Made by a program: the position numbers and the translations under genes. Positions 19,007-28,951 of a stretch of 47,807 nt of DNA are shown piece after piece (position 1 is the stretch's first letter; each line of letters starts with the position of its first letter). Source of the stretch: Mucilaginibacter sp. Its GTDB lineage: Bacteria > Bacteroidota > Bacteroidia > Sphingobacteriales > Sphingobacteriaceae. The stretch lies in assembly GCA_028288125.1 (NCBI GenBank), contig JAQBOH010000003.1, positions 1-47,807 on the forward strand. Direction: 5' to 3'. The notes under the pieces are model-generated. The model worked only from the letters and a program-made list of their open reading frames with translations. It was not told the origin of the DNA and did no database searches.

Positions 19007-21379
19007 ATGTTAAAAAACTACTTGAAAATAACCTGGAGGAATTTACGCAGGCATAAAGCATTTTCGTTAATAAATATCTCTGGCCTGGCGATTGGTATGG
19101 CCAGTTCGGCGCTTATATTATTATGGATACAGAACGAGGTAAGCTACGACCAGTTCCACGCAAAAAAGGATCGCCTGTATTCGGTTTACAACCGTTCTGT
19201 TTTTGATGGCAAGCTTTGGTGCTGGAATACTACGCCTAAGGTAATGGCTAAAACCCTCAAACAGGATTACCCGCAAATTGAAGAGGTGGCCCGCACGAGC
19301 AACAATAATTTCTTGTTTACTATTAACGATAAGCACCTGAATGTCCCCGGCTACTTTACCGATCCCGGATTTCTGACCATGTTTAGCTTTCCGCTGGTTA
19401 GCGGAAATAAAAATACCGCGTTAAATAATATCAAAGACATTGTTATCACCCAAAAGTTAGCTAAAAAACTGTTTGGAAATGACAATGCGATGGGTAAAAC
19501 TATAAAAATTGATAGCAACGCTTATTTTACGGTATCAGCTGTTATGCAGGATCTGCCGAACAATACCCAGTTTAAATTTGAATACTTGATGCCTTGGTCG
19601 TACCTGAAGAAAATTGGCGGGGATGATACTGGGTGGGGTAATAATTCTATACAAACCTGGGCGCTGCTAAAACCGGGCGTTACCGAGGCCGAAGCCAATA
19701 AAAGTATTGTAAACATAACCAGGTCACATTCCGAAATAAAAGATATCGACGTTTTTGTACACCCGTCCGGTAAATGGAGATTGTATTCTAAGTTTGACCA
19801 GAAAGGAAAAATTTCGGGCGGGCGTATTGAAACCATCAGGATATTTTCGATGATAGCCGCATTTATCCTTATCATAGCCTGTATCAACTTTATGAATTTA
19901 AGCACGGCCCGGAGTGAAAAACGTGCAAGGGAAGTGGGTATCCGTAAAGTGGTAGGCGCCTTAAGAGGCTCCTTGATATCCCAGTTTTTAGGCGAATCTA
20001 TTTTTATCGCGCTGATAGCCGGCTTGATCGCTATTGTGATTGTACAGCTTAGTTTATCCGGATTTAACCGGCTAACAGATAAGCAACTGTATATACCGTA
20101 TAGCAGTCCCTGGTTTTGGTTTACGGCACTTTCATTTATTTTGTTTACCGGGCTAATTTCAGGTAGTTACCCTGCGCTTTACCTGTCTTCATTCCGGCCG
20201 GTCAGCGTATTGAAAGGTACTTTCAAAGCCGTCAATGCATTAATTACGCCACGCAAATTACTGGTAGTAGTGCAATTTACATTTGCCGTGGTTTTGATTG
20301 TTTGCACCATAATCATTCGCCAGCAATTGCAATATGCACAGGACCGCGAAACCGGTTATAAAAAAGATAACCTGGTATATGTGATGATGACCGGCAATGT
20401 CGAAAAGCAATACGCACTGATAAAAAATGATTTGCTGGCCAGTGGTGCGGCCGCCGCGGTAAGTAAAACGAGCGCCCCGATTACCCAGGGCTGGAGTGAT
20501 AGCTGGGATTTTATTTGGGACGGTAAGGACATGAGTAAGAAAATAGACTTTAATATGTTCAATACCGATGGCGACCTCGTGAAAACCATGGGACTTAAGC
20601 TTATTGCAGGTCGTGATATCGACGTTAAAACTTACCCGACTGATTCAGTGGCGATGATTTTGAATGAAACCGCGGTGAAGACTATGGGATTTAAAAACCC
20701 GGTCGGCCAAATCATTAAGCGACCAAATGATGCTACGCATTTTACCAACTGGCATGTAATAGGAGTAGTTAAAGATTTTATCCTTCAATCACCATACGAA
20801 CCTGTGAAGGCAATGATCATACAGGGTCCTAAATCGTGGTTCAACGTGATTCATTTTAAATTGAATGGCGCCCACACAACCGCCGAGAATTTAAAACTGG
20901 CAGAAAAAGTATTTAAAAAATATAACCCTGATTATCCTTTTGAATACAACTTCATTGATCAGGATTACGCTAAAAAATTTGGCGATGAGCAACGCATAGG
21001 CACACTGGCCAGCCTGTTTGCCGGTCTTACTATTATTATATCTTGCCTGGGCTTATTTGGTTTGGCGGCTTATATGGCCCAAAACCGTATAAAGGAAATA
21101 GGTGTGCGCAAGGTTTTAGGCGCATCGGTGGCAGGCGTCACTACCTTGTTATCTAAAGACTTTTTAAAGTTGGTAATGATCGCGTTCGCTATCGCTATGC
21201 CCATTGCCTGGTGGGCCATGTATAAATGGTTGCAGGGATATTCCTACCGTATTTCAATAAGTATATGGGTATTTGTCCTTGCAGCTTTGATCACAATTAT
21301 CATATCATTAATAACCGTAAGTTTCCAGGCAATTAAAGCTGCGTTGGCTAACCCGGTGAAAAGTTTGAGAAGCGAGTAG
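19007..21379 (+). CDS. P2: FtsX/MacB-type ABC permease
   Basis: 790 residues, same two-half layout as P1, with FtsX motifs EVGIRKVVG at ~308 and EIGVRKVLG at ~696 and the end NPVKSLRSE. Its first helix reads GLAIGMASSALILLWIQNE, and periplasmic domain 1 opens with a tryptophan-containing segment (KLWCWNTTPKVMAKTL). These features group it with P11 and P12 rather than with its neighbours P1 and P3, from which it differs strongly in the periplasmic domains. The preceding 118-bp gap shows no terminator or promoter that I recognise, so it probably belongs to the adaptor operon. Confidence 0.93.
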   Translation: MLKNYLKITWRNLRRHKAFSLINISGLAIGMASSALILLWIQNEVSYDQFHAKKDRLYSVYNRSVFDGKLWCWNTTPKVMAKTLKQDYPQIEEVARTSNNNFLFTINDKHLNVPGYFTDPGFLTMFSFPLVSGNKNTALNNIKDIVITQKLAKKLFGNDNAMGKTIKIDSNAYFTVSAVMQDLPNNTQFKFEYLMPWSYLKKIGGDDTGWGNNSIQTWALLKPGVTEAEANKSIVNITRSHSEIKDIDVFVHPSGKWRLYSKFDQKGKISGGRIETIRIFSMIAAFILIIACINFMNLSTARSEKRAREVGIRKVVGALRGSLISQFLGESIFIALIAGLIAIVIVQLSLSGFNRLTDKQLYIPYSSPWFWFTALSFILFTGLISGSYPALYLSSFRPVSVLKGTFKAVNALITPRKLLVVVQFTFAVVLIVCTIIIRQQLQYAQDRETGYKKDNLVYVMMTGNVEKQYALIKNDLLASGAAAAVSKTSAPITQGWSDSWDFIWDGKDMSKKIDFNMFNTDGDLVKTMGLKLIAGRDIDVKTYPTDSVAMILNETAVKTMGFKNPVGQIIKRPNDATHFTNWHVIGVVKDFILQSPYEPVKAMIIQGPKSWFNVIHFKLNGAHTTAENLKLAEKVFKKYNPDYPFEYNFIDQDYAKKFGDEQRIGTLASLFAGLTIIISCLGLFGLAAYMAQNRIKEIGVRKVLGASVAGVTTLLSKDFLKLVMIAFAIAMPIAWWAMYKWLQGYSYRISISIWVFVLAALITIIISLITVSFQAIKAALANPVKSLRSE

Positions 21380-21423
21380 GGGAAGTTTGCAGTTAGGGTA
21401 AAAATTGACTAGTGAAAAATAAC

Positions 21424-23850
21424 ATGATACAAAACTACATCAAAACAGCCTATCGATCGCTGTTAAAAAACAAGGGTTTTACGATCTTAAATGTTTTAGG
21501 ACTTTCGTTAGGACTTGCCAGTTGCCTGCTCATTATATTTTATGTGGCTGATGAGATAAGCTACGACCGCTACAATACCAAAGCCGATAGGATATATCGC
21601 GTAAATGAAGACCTGAAGCTTGGCGAAAATAATGTTCTTTATGCAGTATGTATGCCTCCTTTGGCGCAAGCGCTAAAAAATGATTTTCCCTATGTAGAAA
21701 ATACGGTAAGAATAAAAAATGCTGGTTCAATGCATGTTAAAAGGGGAATAACAAATATCCTTGAAACTAAAATTGCGTTAGCCGACCCCTCGCTGTTTAA
21801 TGTATTTACCCTGCCTATGATCAATGGGAGCCCGGCAACAGCCCTGGCAGAGCCAAACAGCGTGGTAATAACCGAAAGCATTTCAAAGAAATACTTTAAA
21901 CGCACCAATGTTGTAGGTGAAACATTAAAGTTTAATGATACCTGGTATAAAGTCGCCGGCGTAATCAAGGATATACCAGTGCAATCGCATTTTAACTTCG
22001 ATTTTTTTATCTCAATGTCTTCTTATCCTGATAGCAGGTCGACCGAATGGCTAAGAAGTGATTATAACACTTATGTTTTATTTAAAGATGCGGCAGATCA
22101 TAAAAAGCTTGAAGCAGCTTTACCTGCTTTTTTAAACAGACACAGCGGGCAGCAAATGCAGTCACAATTAAAAATGAGTATGGCCGTTTTTGAAAAAGGC
22201 GGAAGTTTTTTCAGATTAAATTTAACGCCGCTAACTGATATCCACCTCAAATCAAATCGAACAGGTGAACTGGGACCGAATGGCACAGTTCAATATGTAT
22301 ACATTTTTTCGGCTATTGCCCTGTTTATCCTGTTAATCGCCTGCGTTAATTTTATGAATCTTTCAACCGCCCGCTCCTCAAACAGGGCGCGGGAAGTTGG
22401 CGTGCGCAAAGTGCTTGGTTCTGCCCGCAAACATCTGATAACCCAGTTCCTGACAGAATCAATAATGGTGACTTTTGTTGCTACTATTATAGCTTTGTTT
22501 TCCACAGTAGTATTGCTACCGGCATTTAATCAACTTTCAGGCAAGGATTTATCTATTTCATCACAAACGCTTACATGGCTTGTTCCGGCATTATTATTTA
22601 TTGTTTTATTTGTTGGGGCAATGGCGGGTTCATACCCTGCCTTTTATCTTTCCTCATTTCAACCAATTGACGTACTAAAAGGCAAATTATCTGCAGGTTT
22701 TAAGGGCGGTGGATTGAGGAACTTTTTGGTTGTTCTGCAATTTTCCATATCCATTTTCCTTATCATAGGCACACTGGTTATTTACAACCAACTAAATTAT
22801 ATCCAAACCAAAAATTTGGGGTATAACCGTAATCAGGTTTTAATAGTTCAAAACACTTTTGAATTAAATAACCAGGCCAGGGTTTTCAAGCAAGAGATTA
22901 AACAATTACCAGGAGTAATAAACGCAACACTAACAGGTTTTCTACCAACATCTAACTGGAAGAATACCTCTATATTTTTTAAGGATGCCGCTTTTGACCA
23001 AAAGAAGGCATTATTCCCTCAAACATGGGAAGTCGACGAAGATTATATCAAAACACTGGACATGAAAATGACTTCGGGCCGCAATTTTTCAAGCCAAATG
23101 CTAACAGATTCATCCGGTATTATCATTAATGAATCTGCTTCGAACTTTTTGGGACTTAAATATCCGTTAAATAAACCGTTGTACAGATCAAACGGTGGTA
23201 AACAGGACATATCCAACTCAAAGGAGTATCATATTATAGGTGTTGTTAAGGATTTTAATTTTAGTTCCCTGCGGGATGTAATTAGCCCGGTGGTATTGGT
23301 ATTGGCTCAAAATAAAGGCGCGTTAAGTGTGCGGGTAAATACAACCAACCTGCCTTTTCTGCTATCTCAAATTAAAGAAAGATGGAAGGCGCTTTCACCC
23401 AACGTACAAATGAATTTTTCTTTTATGGATCAGGACTTTGACGCTTCATATCGTACCGAACAGCGAGTGGGGAAAATATTCATTGTATTTACCTCATTGG
23501 CAATAATAATTGCCTGCCTGGGTTTGTTTGGCCTTGCCGCATATGCTGCCGAACAACGTACAAAGGAAATCGGGATACGGAAAATATTGGGTGCAAGCAT
23601 ATCTGCTATCGCCGCTATGCTTTCTTTTGATTTTATAAAGCTGGTATTTATCGCCATTCTTATTTCATTGCCTGCAGGATGGTTTTTGATGAATAAATGG
23701 CTGCAGGATTTTGCATACCGGCAAAATATACAATGGTGGGTATTCGCGGTAGCAGGTTTTGGAGCAATTATGATCGCTTTCGTCACTATAAGTTTTCAAT
23801 CCATAAAAGCGGCTTTGAGTAACCCTGTGAACAGTTTGAGGAGCGAGTGA
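21424..23850 (+). CDS. P3: FtsX/MacB-type ABC permease
   Basis: 808 residues from the ATG at 21424. A GTG at 21412 is in frame, but the inner ATG aligns with the start of all other permeases (MIQNYIKTAYRSLLKN). The FtsX motifs are EVGVRKVLG at ~322 and EIGIRKILG at ~713, ending NPVNSLRSE. It is a close paralog of P1: the stretch from YVYIFSAIALFILLIACVN through the first motif is essentially identical, as is the RQNIQWWVFA segment near the end. The periplasmic domains differ more. Only 44 bp separate it from P2. The pair P1/P3 probably arose by recent duplication. Confidence 0.93.
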   Translation: MIQNYIKTAYRSLLKNKGFTILNVLGLSLGLASCLLIIFYVADEISYDRYNTKADRIYRVNEDLKLGENNVLYAVCMPPLAQALKNDFPYVENTVRIKNAGSMHVKRGITNILETKIALADPSLFNVFTLPMINGSPATALAEPNSVVITESISKKYFKRTNVVGETLKFNDTWYKVAGVIKDIPVQSHFNFDFFISMSSYPDSRSTEWLRSDYNTYVLFKDAADHKKLEAALPAFLNRHSGQQMQSQLKMSMAVFEKGGSFFRLNLTPLTDIHLKSNRTGELGPNGTVQYVYIFSAIALFILLIACVNFMNLSTARSSNRAREVGVRKVLGSARKHLITQFLTESIMVTFVATIIALFSTVVLLPAFNQLSGKDLSISSQTLTWLVPALLFIVLFVGAMAGSYPAFYLSSFQPIDVLKGKLSAGFKGGGLRNFLVVLQFSISIFLIIGTLVIYNQLNYIQTKNLGYNRNQVLIVQNTFELNNQARVFKQEIKQLPGVINATLTGFLPTSNWKNTSIFFKDAAFDQKKALFPQTWEVDEDYIKTLDMKMTSGRNFSSQMLTDSSGIIINESASNFLGLKYPLNKPLYRSNGGKQDISNSKEYHIIGVVKDFNFSSLRDVISPVVLVLAQNKGALSVRVNTTNLPFLLSQIKERWKALSPNVQMNFSFMDQDFDASYRTEQRVGKIFIVFTSLAIIIACLGLFGLAAYAAEQRTKEIGIRKILGASISAIAAMLSFDFIKLVFIAILISLPAGWFLMNKWLQDFAYRQNIQWWVFAVAGFGAIMIAFVTISFQSIKAALSNPVNSLRSE

Positions 23851-23851
23851 G

Positions 23852-23880
23852 GCAGTTGACAGTAGCAGTTTGCAGTTATA
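23852..23880. repeat. CAGTTNG-type heptamer repeat after P3
   Basis: Degenerate units (GGCAGTT, GACAGTA, GCAGTTT, GCAGTTA) follow the P3 stop directly. Related GCAGTAGCAGT stretches follow P6, P8 and P10, always just after the stop codon. Confidence 0.6.
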
Positions 23881-23911
23881 AGAAAAATCATATATAGTGA
23901 AGAAGTTTAAA

Positions 23912-23943
23912 TCAATAATTCACTAAATCACTAATTCAATAAT
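23912..23943 (+). repeat. octamer leader repeat before P4
   Basis: Four exact 8-bp units, TCAATAAT, TCACTAAA, TCACTAAT and TCAATAAT, end 8 nt before the P4 start codon. The same unit type stands at nearly the same distance before P5, P7, P9 and P11. Confidence 0.85.
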
Positions 23944-23951
23944 TAAAACTC

Positions 23952-26318
23952 ATGATGTTCAACTACATAAAAATCGCCTGGCGCAACCTTACAAAGCAAA
24001 AGTTGTATAGCCTTATCAACATTTCGGGACTGGCTGTTGGGCTGGCCGTTTGCATGATGATAATGATGTACGTGGTTCATGAAATGAGCTACGACCGCTT
24101 TCATAAAAATGCCGATCACATATTTATTCCCAATGTCCCGATGAGCTATGCCTCCGGACCGTTGATCAAACAAAATCAGCCGCTTGTTGAAGCTTATATG
24201 CGCACGTTGCCTTATTTTAACGAGAACCCGGTAATTGTAACTGATCCGTCGTCACCCGCAAAGAAGTTTACTGAAGATAAATTATTATTTGCCGATCCCG
24301 CTTTCTTTAACTTCTTCTCCTTTAAACTACTGTCAGGGTCGGCAAGCGATGTGCTGAGCAAGCCATTTACTGTTGTTTTATCAAGAGACATGGCTAAAAA
24401 ATATTTTGGCACACAGGACCCGATTGGCAAAACCTTAGTTATTAAAACCGATAGCGCTTATACCTACCAAGTTACCGGGGTTGCGGAAAATGTGCCATCA
24501 AACTCATCTATCACTTTTAGTTTTGTTACCTCATGCCGAAGCCTGCTGGCGATGAAACAAGCCCCCAGGTATGGTGTTGGCTCACAGCAAATGACCTACG
24601 GAGCCTTTAATATTTATCTGCAGGTAAAACAAGCAGGTGATACTGCAAGGCTGGTCAAAGGCATAGCAATGACGGCAAAAAAAAATAAGGTTTTTGATGA
24701 AATTAAATTTTCTCTTACAGCGCTGCCCGATACCCATTTGAAAAGCGGCTTCGGCGATTCCTCGAACATAAAATATCTTAAAATATTCCCCCTTGTTGCC
24801 GTTTTGATTTTATTACTGGCCCTGGTAAATTATATGAGCCTTTCAACAGCCAGAGCTACGTTGAGGGCAAAAGAGGTAGGTGTCCGTAAAGTGTCAGGCG
24901 CAAGCCGTAAAACAATAGCAACCCAGTTTTATGTGGAATCGGCATTGTTCACGATTTTATCATTTGGGCTGGGTTACTTGCTATGCTATCTAATCACGCC
25001 CTGGTTTCTAAATATCATACAACTTAAAATCGATAATTCGTTTTTTTATAGTCCGATTGTGTTAATCTTTTTGTTTGGCTTATTAGTTATAACTACTTTA
25101 ATTGCAGGTAGTTATCCGTCATTGATTTTGTCACGATTTAACCCGGTTGTAACGTTAAAGGGCAAAATGAGTAAACAGGCCGGTGGTATTACGGTGCGCA
25201 AAGTATTTACCACTCTTCAGTTCACCATATCGGTAGGATTGATCATTTGCGGCATCATTATCGACCGCCAACTATACTATTTCAAGCATACGGACACGGG
25301 TATCAATAAGGATAATGTGATAATGATACCGATAGCAAACAGCATCGGTGAAAATTACCCTGCATTTAAGCATGATGTACAGTCGCTCGGCGGCATAAGC
25401 AATGTTGCAACATCACACTATTCCATGTTTAAAGGCTATGATATGTTCAATGTGAACGGAAAAACAAAGGATGAAAAAGTTTTTGTAGTATCTGTTATTG
25501 CAAATTCGCAATTTATTACAACGCTGGGTTTAAAATGGAAATATGCTCCCGCCCCCGGTACCGAGCTTGCATTCCGTAAAAATATGATCATAAATGAAGC
25601 TGCAATAGCGCAATTGCACCTTCCGGTAAATCCCATAGGCTCTTTTATAAAAATTGGTGATGAACGAATAGAAATAGCGGGCGTTTTAAAAAACTTCAAC
25701 TTTACGTCACTGGAATATGCAATCAGGCCAATGGCCCTCTCCATTGTTAATGACACCAGCACTTATTATAAAAAACTTGGTTGCAACCTATTTGCTAAAA
25801 TTGGGTCGTATACTAATATACCAACATTAATAAGCGCCATGCAAGGTCTGTATAAAAAATATGATAAGGACACGCCATTCGATTACACTTTTATGGACGA
25901 TGCCTTTAACGCCCAATACAAAGCCGAAGACAGGCTTGCCTCCATATTCAGCATATTTACCTATATAACGATTATCCTTGCTGCGTTGGGTTTGTTTGGC
26001 CTGGCCGCATTTACTATTGAGCAGCGTACAAAAGAAATTGGCATTCGCAAAGTTTTGGGAGCAAGCGTAGCTTCTATCAACGCGTTATTGTCACAGGATT
26101 TTTTAAAGCTGGTTTTACTTGCAATAGTTATTGCGTCGCCGATAGCCTGGTGGGCCATGCATAACTGGCTGCAGGGCTTTGCCTATAGGATAACCATTTC
26201 GTGGTGGGTATTTGCAGCAGCAGGTTTTGTTGCGATTATAACGTCGGTTATTACGGTAAGCTATCACGCGATCCGGGCGGCAATTGCCAACCCGGTAGAA
26301 AGTTTGAGAAGCGAATAA
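23952..26318 (+). CDS. P4: FtsX/MacB-type ABC permease
   Basis: 788 residues. The start ATG is followed by a second ATG; alignment with P10 favours the first. The first FtsX motif reads EVGVRKVSGAS (~306), with serine in place of the usual leucine; the second is the normal EIGIRKVLG (~693). It ends NPVESLRSE. With P10 it forms a distinct pair, sharing KLYSLINISGLA at the N-terminus, GLIICGIIIDRQLYYF before periplasmic domain 2, and the polar residue in the first motif. It lies 101 bp after P3 in the adaptor operon. Confidence 0.93.
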   Translation: MMFNYIKIAWRNLTKQKLYSLINISGLAVGLAVCMMIMMYVVHEMSYDRFHKNADHIFIPNVPMSYASGPLIKQNQPLVEAYMRTLPYFNENPVIVTDPSSPAKKFTEDKLLFADPAFFNFFSFKLLSGSASDVLSKPFTVVLSRDMAKKYFGTQDPIGKTLVIKTDSAYTYQVTGVAENVPSNSSITFSFVTSCRSLLAMKQAPRYGVGSQQMTYGAFNIYLQVKQAGDTARLVKGIAMTAKKNKVFDEIKFSLTALPDTHLKSGFGDSSNIKYLKIFPLVAVLILLLALVNYMSLSTARATLRAKEVGVRKVSGASRKTIATQFYVESALFTILSFGLGYLLCYLITPWFLNIIQLKIDNSFFYSPIVLIFLFGLLVITTLIAGSYPSLILSRFNPVVTLKGKMSKQAGGITVRKVFTTLQFTISVGLIICGIIIDRQLYYFKHTDTGINKDNVIMIPIANSIGENYPAFKHDVQSLGGISNVATSHYSMFKGYDMFNVNGKTKDEKVFVVSVIANSQFITTLGLKWKYAPAPGTELAFRKNMIINEAAIAQLHLPVNPIGSFIKIGDERIEIAGVLKNFNFTSLEYAIRPMALSIVNDTSTYYKKLGCNLFAKIGSYTNIPTLISAMQGLYKKYDKDTPFDYTFMDDAFNAQYKAEDRLASIFSIFTYITIILAALGLFGLAAFTIEQRTKEIGIRKVLGASVASINALLSQDFLKLVLLAIVIASPIAWWAMHNWLQGFAYRITISWWVFAAAGFVAIITSVITVSYHAIRAAIANPVESLRSE

Positions 26319-26391
26319 GCCCCACCTTAAAAAGTCTCCCCAACCGGGGGAGATTTAGAGGGGGCTGAACTAATTCAATAATTGATTTATC
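26319..26391. repeat. GC-rich hairpin and single octamer between P4 and P5
   Basis: TCTCCCC (26335-26341) pairs with GGGGAGA (26347-26353) over a 5-nt loop, with outer GCCCC/GGGGC able to extend it. There is no T-tract, so read-through into P5 is likely. One TCAATAAT unit (26375-26382) ends 9 nt before the P5 ATG. Confidence 0.6.
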
Positions 26392-28782
26392 ATGATAAAA
26401 AACTATTTCAAAATCGCCTGGCGGAACTTAAAGAAGAACCGGCTGTATGCATTTATAAATATTACAGGCTTAACCGTTGGCATAGTTAGCTGCCTGTTGA
26501 TCGGTATTTATATCAAGCACGAAATAAGCTATAACCGTTTTAACGAAAACGCAGATAGGATTGTACGTGTAACAATGGATTACGGGCATGCCGAAGCCCC
26601 CTGGAAGACGGCTGTAACCGGCACCAAAGTTGGCCCGCAGTTTAAACGGACATTTCCCGGTATAGCGGATTTTGTAAGGCTTGAAAAACGGTCGGACATC
26701 ATCAGCTATAACAATCGTGTTTTTAAGGAAAGCAACATTCTGTATGCCGACCCTTCATTCTTAAAAATGTTCTCGTTTAAATTATTAAAAGGGGACAGGA
26801 TCACGGTGTTAGATGACCCCGATAAAATCATTATCACGCAAAGTATAGCTAAAAAATATTTTGATAACGATGACCCGATTGGCAAAACCTTAAAGTTTAG
26901 TGATAAAAGCTATATGGTAGCCGGCATTGCCGCAGATGCACCTACCAATTCGCAGATCAGGTTTGAGTTTGTTGTACCCTTTAATAATCTATCCGCTGCC
27001 AAAAGGGCCGAAGAATGGTTGTCGGCCAATTATATTACGTACCTGCTGCTTAACGATAAAGCTGATATTCAGCCGTTGCAAAAGCAGATAATGAATTATA
27101 TGACCGGCGTATGTAAAAATGAAATGAAACTGTCTGGCGGTCAGTACCTGACGTATTATTTAGAGCCGTTAACCGGTGTTCACCTGCATTCAAATCTTTC
27201 GGACGGATTAGAGCCAAATGGCAGCATTACCTATATCTATATCATGCTTGTTGTTGCTGTATTGATCCTGGTTATTGCCTGTGTTAATTATGTAAATCTT
27301 TCTATTGCGCAATCGGCAGGCCGGGGCGCCGAAATTGGCATCCGTAAGGTTATGGGGGCCGCCAAACACCAGCTATTCAGGCAGTTTATAGGCGAATCAC
27401 TTTTCGTGACGATTATTGCCGCAGTCATCGCTTTCGGACTGGCATTTTTGTTATTGCCGCTGTTTAACCAGGTATCGGGCAAACAACTCCAATTTAATAT
27501 TTTGCTCGACCCGGTGATTATCCTTGGTTTGACCGTGTTAGGAATTACTATTGGTTTAGCGGCCGGTGCTTACCCTGCTTTATTATTATCCAACGTTAAA
27601 TTAGCTAAGATTTTAAAGTCAGGTTTTTCATTTACCTCCAGGCAAAATGTACGCAGGTCGCTCATCATTTTCCAGTTTATCATTTCAATTTTCCTGATCG
27701 TAACAACCGTGGTTATCCTTCAGCAGTTATCCTATATTCGCAATAAGGACATTGGCTATAATAAAAGTAACGTGGTTGTTTTGCCGGTAAGTTATAAAAT
27801 GCTGCCACAGGTTGCCGCCCTAAAAAAGGCTGTCGGCAGTCTTCCCGGAGTGGAAGGTGTTGCAACCGCAAACAGTGAACCTGTAAATGTTGGGTGGGGC
27901 GATGCGATCCAAACAGCCAACGGTAAGGACATTTCAGTAAACGCCCTGCCAATGGACGAGGATTTTATTAAAACCATGCAAATAAAAATTATTGCAGGTA
28001 CTGACTATAACCAAACCGATGTTTTACAAATTGACACAACCAACCAGAGGAAAAATTTCCGTTTTTCTTTTATGCTCAACGAGTCGGCCGCCGGCGCGTT
28101 GGGATGGACGCCGGGGCAAGCCATTGGAAAAGAAATAAAAAAAGGCGGTACTCAGGGGCGGATAAAAGCGGTTGTAAAGGATTTTAATTTCAAATCGTTT
28201 CATGACCCGATAGGCCCGCTGCTGATATTTTTGGATCACTTTCAAACCCAGGATATGTTTGTGCGGATAAACGGGAACAATACAGCGTCAATTATACCGG
28301 CCTTAGAAAAAATATGGAAAGAGCGTTTCCCCGGAAGGCCGTTTGAATATAAATTTTTGGATGAAGATTATGACGCCTTGTACCGCACCGAACAACGCAC
28401 CGCCGGGGTTTTTACAACGTTTTCTATTTTAGCAATTCTGCTTGCTTGCCTTGGATTGTTTGCTATTACGGCTTACGCGGTTGTACAGCGTACCAAAGAG
28501 ATAGGTATTAGAAAGGTGCTTGGCGCGAATGTTTCGGGCATTATCCTGCTTATCTCTAAAGACTTTTTATACCTGGTAATTATTGCTGCGGCGATAGCTT
28601 CGCCGATTGCGTGGTACGTATCCAACAAATGGCTGCAGGATTTCGCCTATCGTATACATATTCACTGGTGGATATTCGCTGGCGCGGGCGCTGCTGCGTT
28701 GATTGTAGCCGGTGTTACGGTAAGTATCCAGGCGCTTAAGGCTGCATCGGTAAACCCCGTAAAAAGTTTGAAGAGCGAATAA
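26392..28782 (+). CDS. P5: FtsX/MacB-type ABC permease
   Basis: 796 residues with standard layout. The first FtsX motif is EIGIRKVMG (~313), preceded by SAGRGA where the others have the NLSTAR-S-x-RA pattern; the second is EIGIRKVLG (~701). The C-terminus is NPVKSLKSE, with lysine replacing the usual arginine. Its helix before the first motif reads VIACVNYVNLSIAQSAG, so it is one of the more divergent members. It is the last permease before the TSGGS-repeat protein gene, 169 bp downstream, with an imperfect hairpin between them. Confidence 0.93.
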   Translation: MIKNYFKIAWRNLKKNRLYAFINITGLTVGIVSCLLIGIYIKHEISYNRFNENADRIVRVTMDYGHAEAPWKTAVTGTKVGPQFKRTFPGIADFVRLEKRSDIISYNNRVFKESNILYADPSFLKMFSFKLLKGDRITVLDDPDKIIITQSIAKKYFDNDDPIGKTLKFSDKSYMVAGIAADAPTNSQIRFEFVVPFNNLSAAKRAEEWLSANYITYLLLNDKADIQPLQKQIMNYMTGVCKNEMKLSGGQYLTYYLEPLTGVHLHSNLSDGLEPNGSITYIYIMLVVAVLILVIACVNYVNLSIAQSAGRGAEIGIRKVMGAAKHQLFRQFIGESLFVTIIAAVIAFGLAFLLLPLFNQVSGKQLQFNILLDPVIILGLTVLGITIGLAAGAYPALLLSNVKLAKILKSGFSFTSRQNVRRSLIIFQFIISIFLIVTTVVILQQLSYIRNKDIGYNKSNVVVLPVSYKMLPQVAALKKAVGSLPGVEGVATANSEPVNVGWGDAIQTANGKDISVNALPMDEDFIKTMQIKIIAGTDYNQTDVLQIDTTNQRKNFRFSFMLNESAAGALGWTPGQAIGKEIKKGGTQGRIKAVVKDFNFKSFHDPIGPLLIFLDHFQTQDMFVRINGNNTASIIPALEKIWKERFPGRPFEYKFLDEDYDALYRTEQRTAGVFTTFSILAILLACLGLFAITAYAVVQRTKEIGIRKVLGANVSGIILLISKDFLYLVIIAAAIASPIAWYVSNKWLQDFAYRIHIHWWIFAGAGAAALIVAGVTVSIQALKAASVNPVKSLKSE

Positions 28783-28787
28783 GTTAT

Positions 28788-28860
28788 AGTGGCAGTAGTA
28801 GTACGTAGTAGCAGTTTTTGTATATAAATTTTAAAATCCCCGCTACTACGTACTGCCACT
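28788..28860. repeat. imperfect inverted repeat after P5
   Basis: An AGTGGCAGTA...CGTAGTAGC arm (28788-28812) pairs with GCTACTACGTACTGCCACT (28842-28860); the left arm carries six extra bases. Both arms are made of GTAGTA/GCAGTA units. With no T-tract after it, it could be an attenuator or RNA-stabilising structure rather than a terminator. Confidence 0.6.
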
Positions 28861-28951
28861 GCTACTCGCATACTGCACTCATTAAAATAATTACCATACG
28901 TGCAACATGTTTCGTACCAACCGGGTCTATTAGTAAAACAATGAGAAAGAT

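Noticed and set aside
21412-21423. GTG start for P3 giving four extra residues
   Set aside because: The ATG at 21424 aligns with the starts of all paralogs.
28890-28935. A fourth enhancer copy before the TSGGS protein gene (ACATGTTTCGTAC resembles part of copy 3)
   Set aside because: Only a short ACATGTT-CGTAC similarity is present; neither 17-bp site nor the TGGYATRT core is found.
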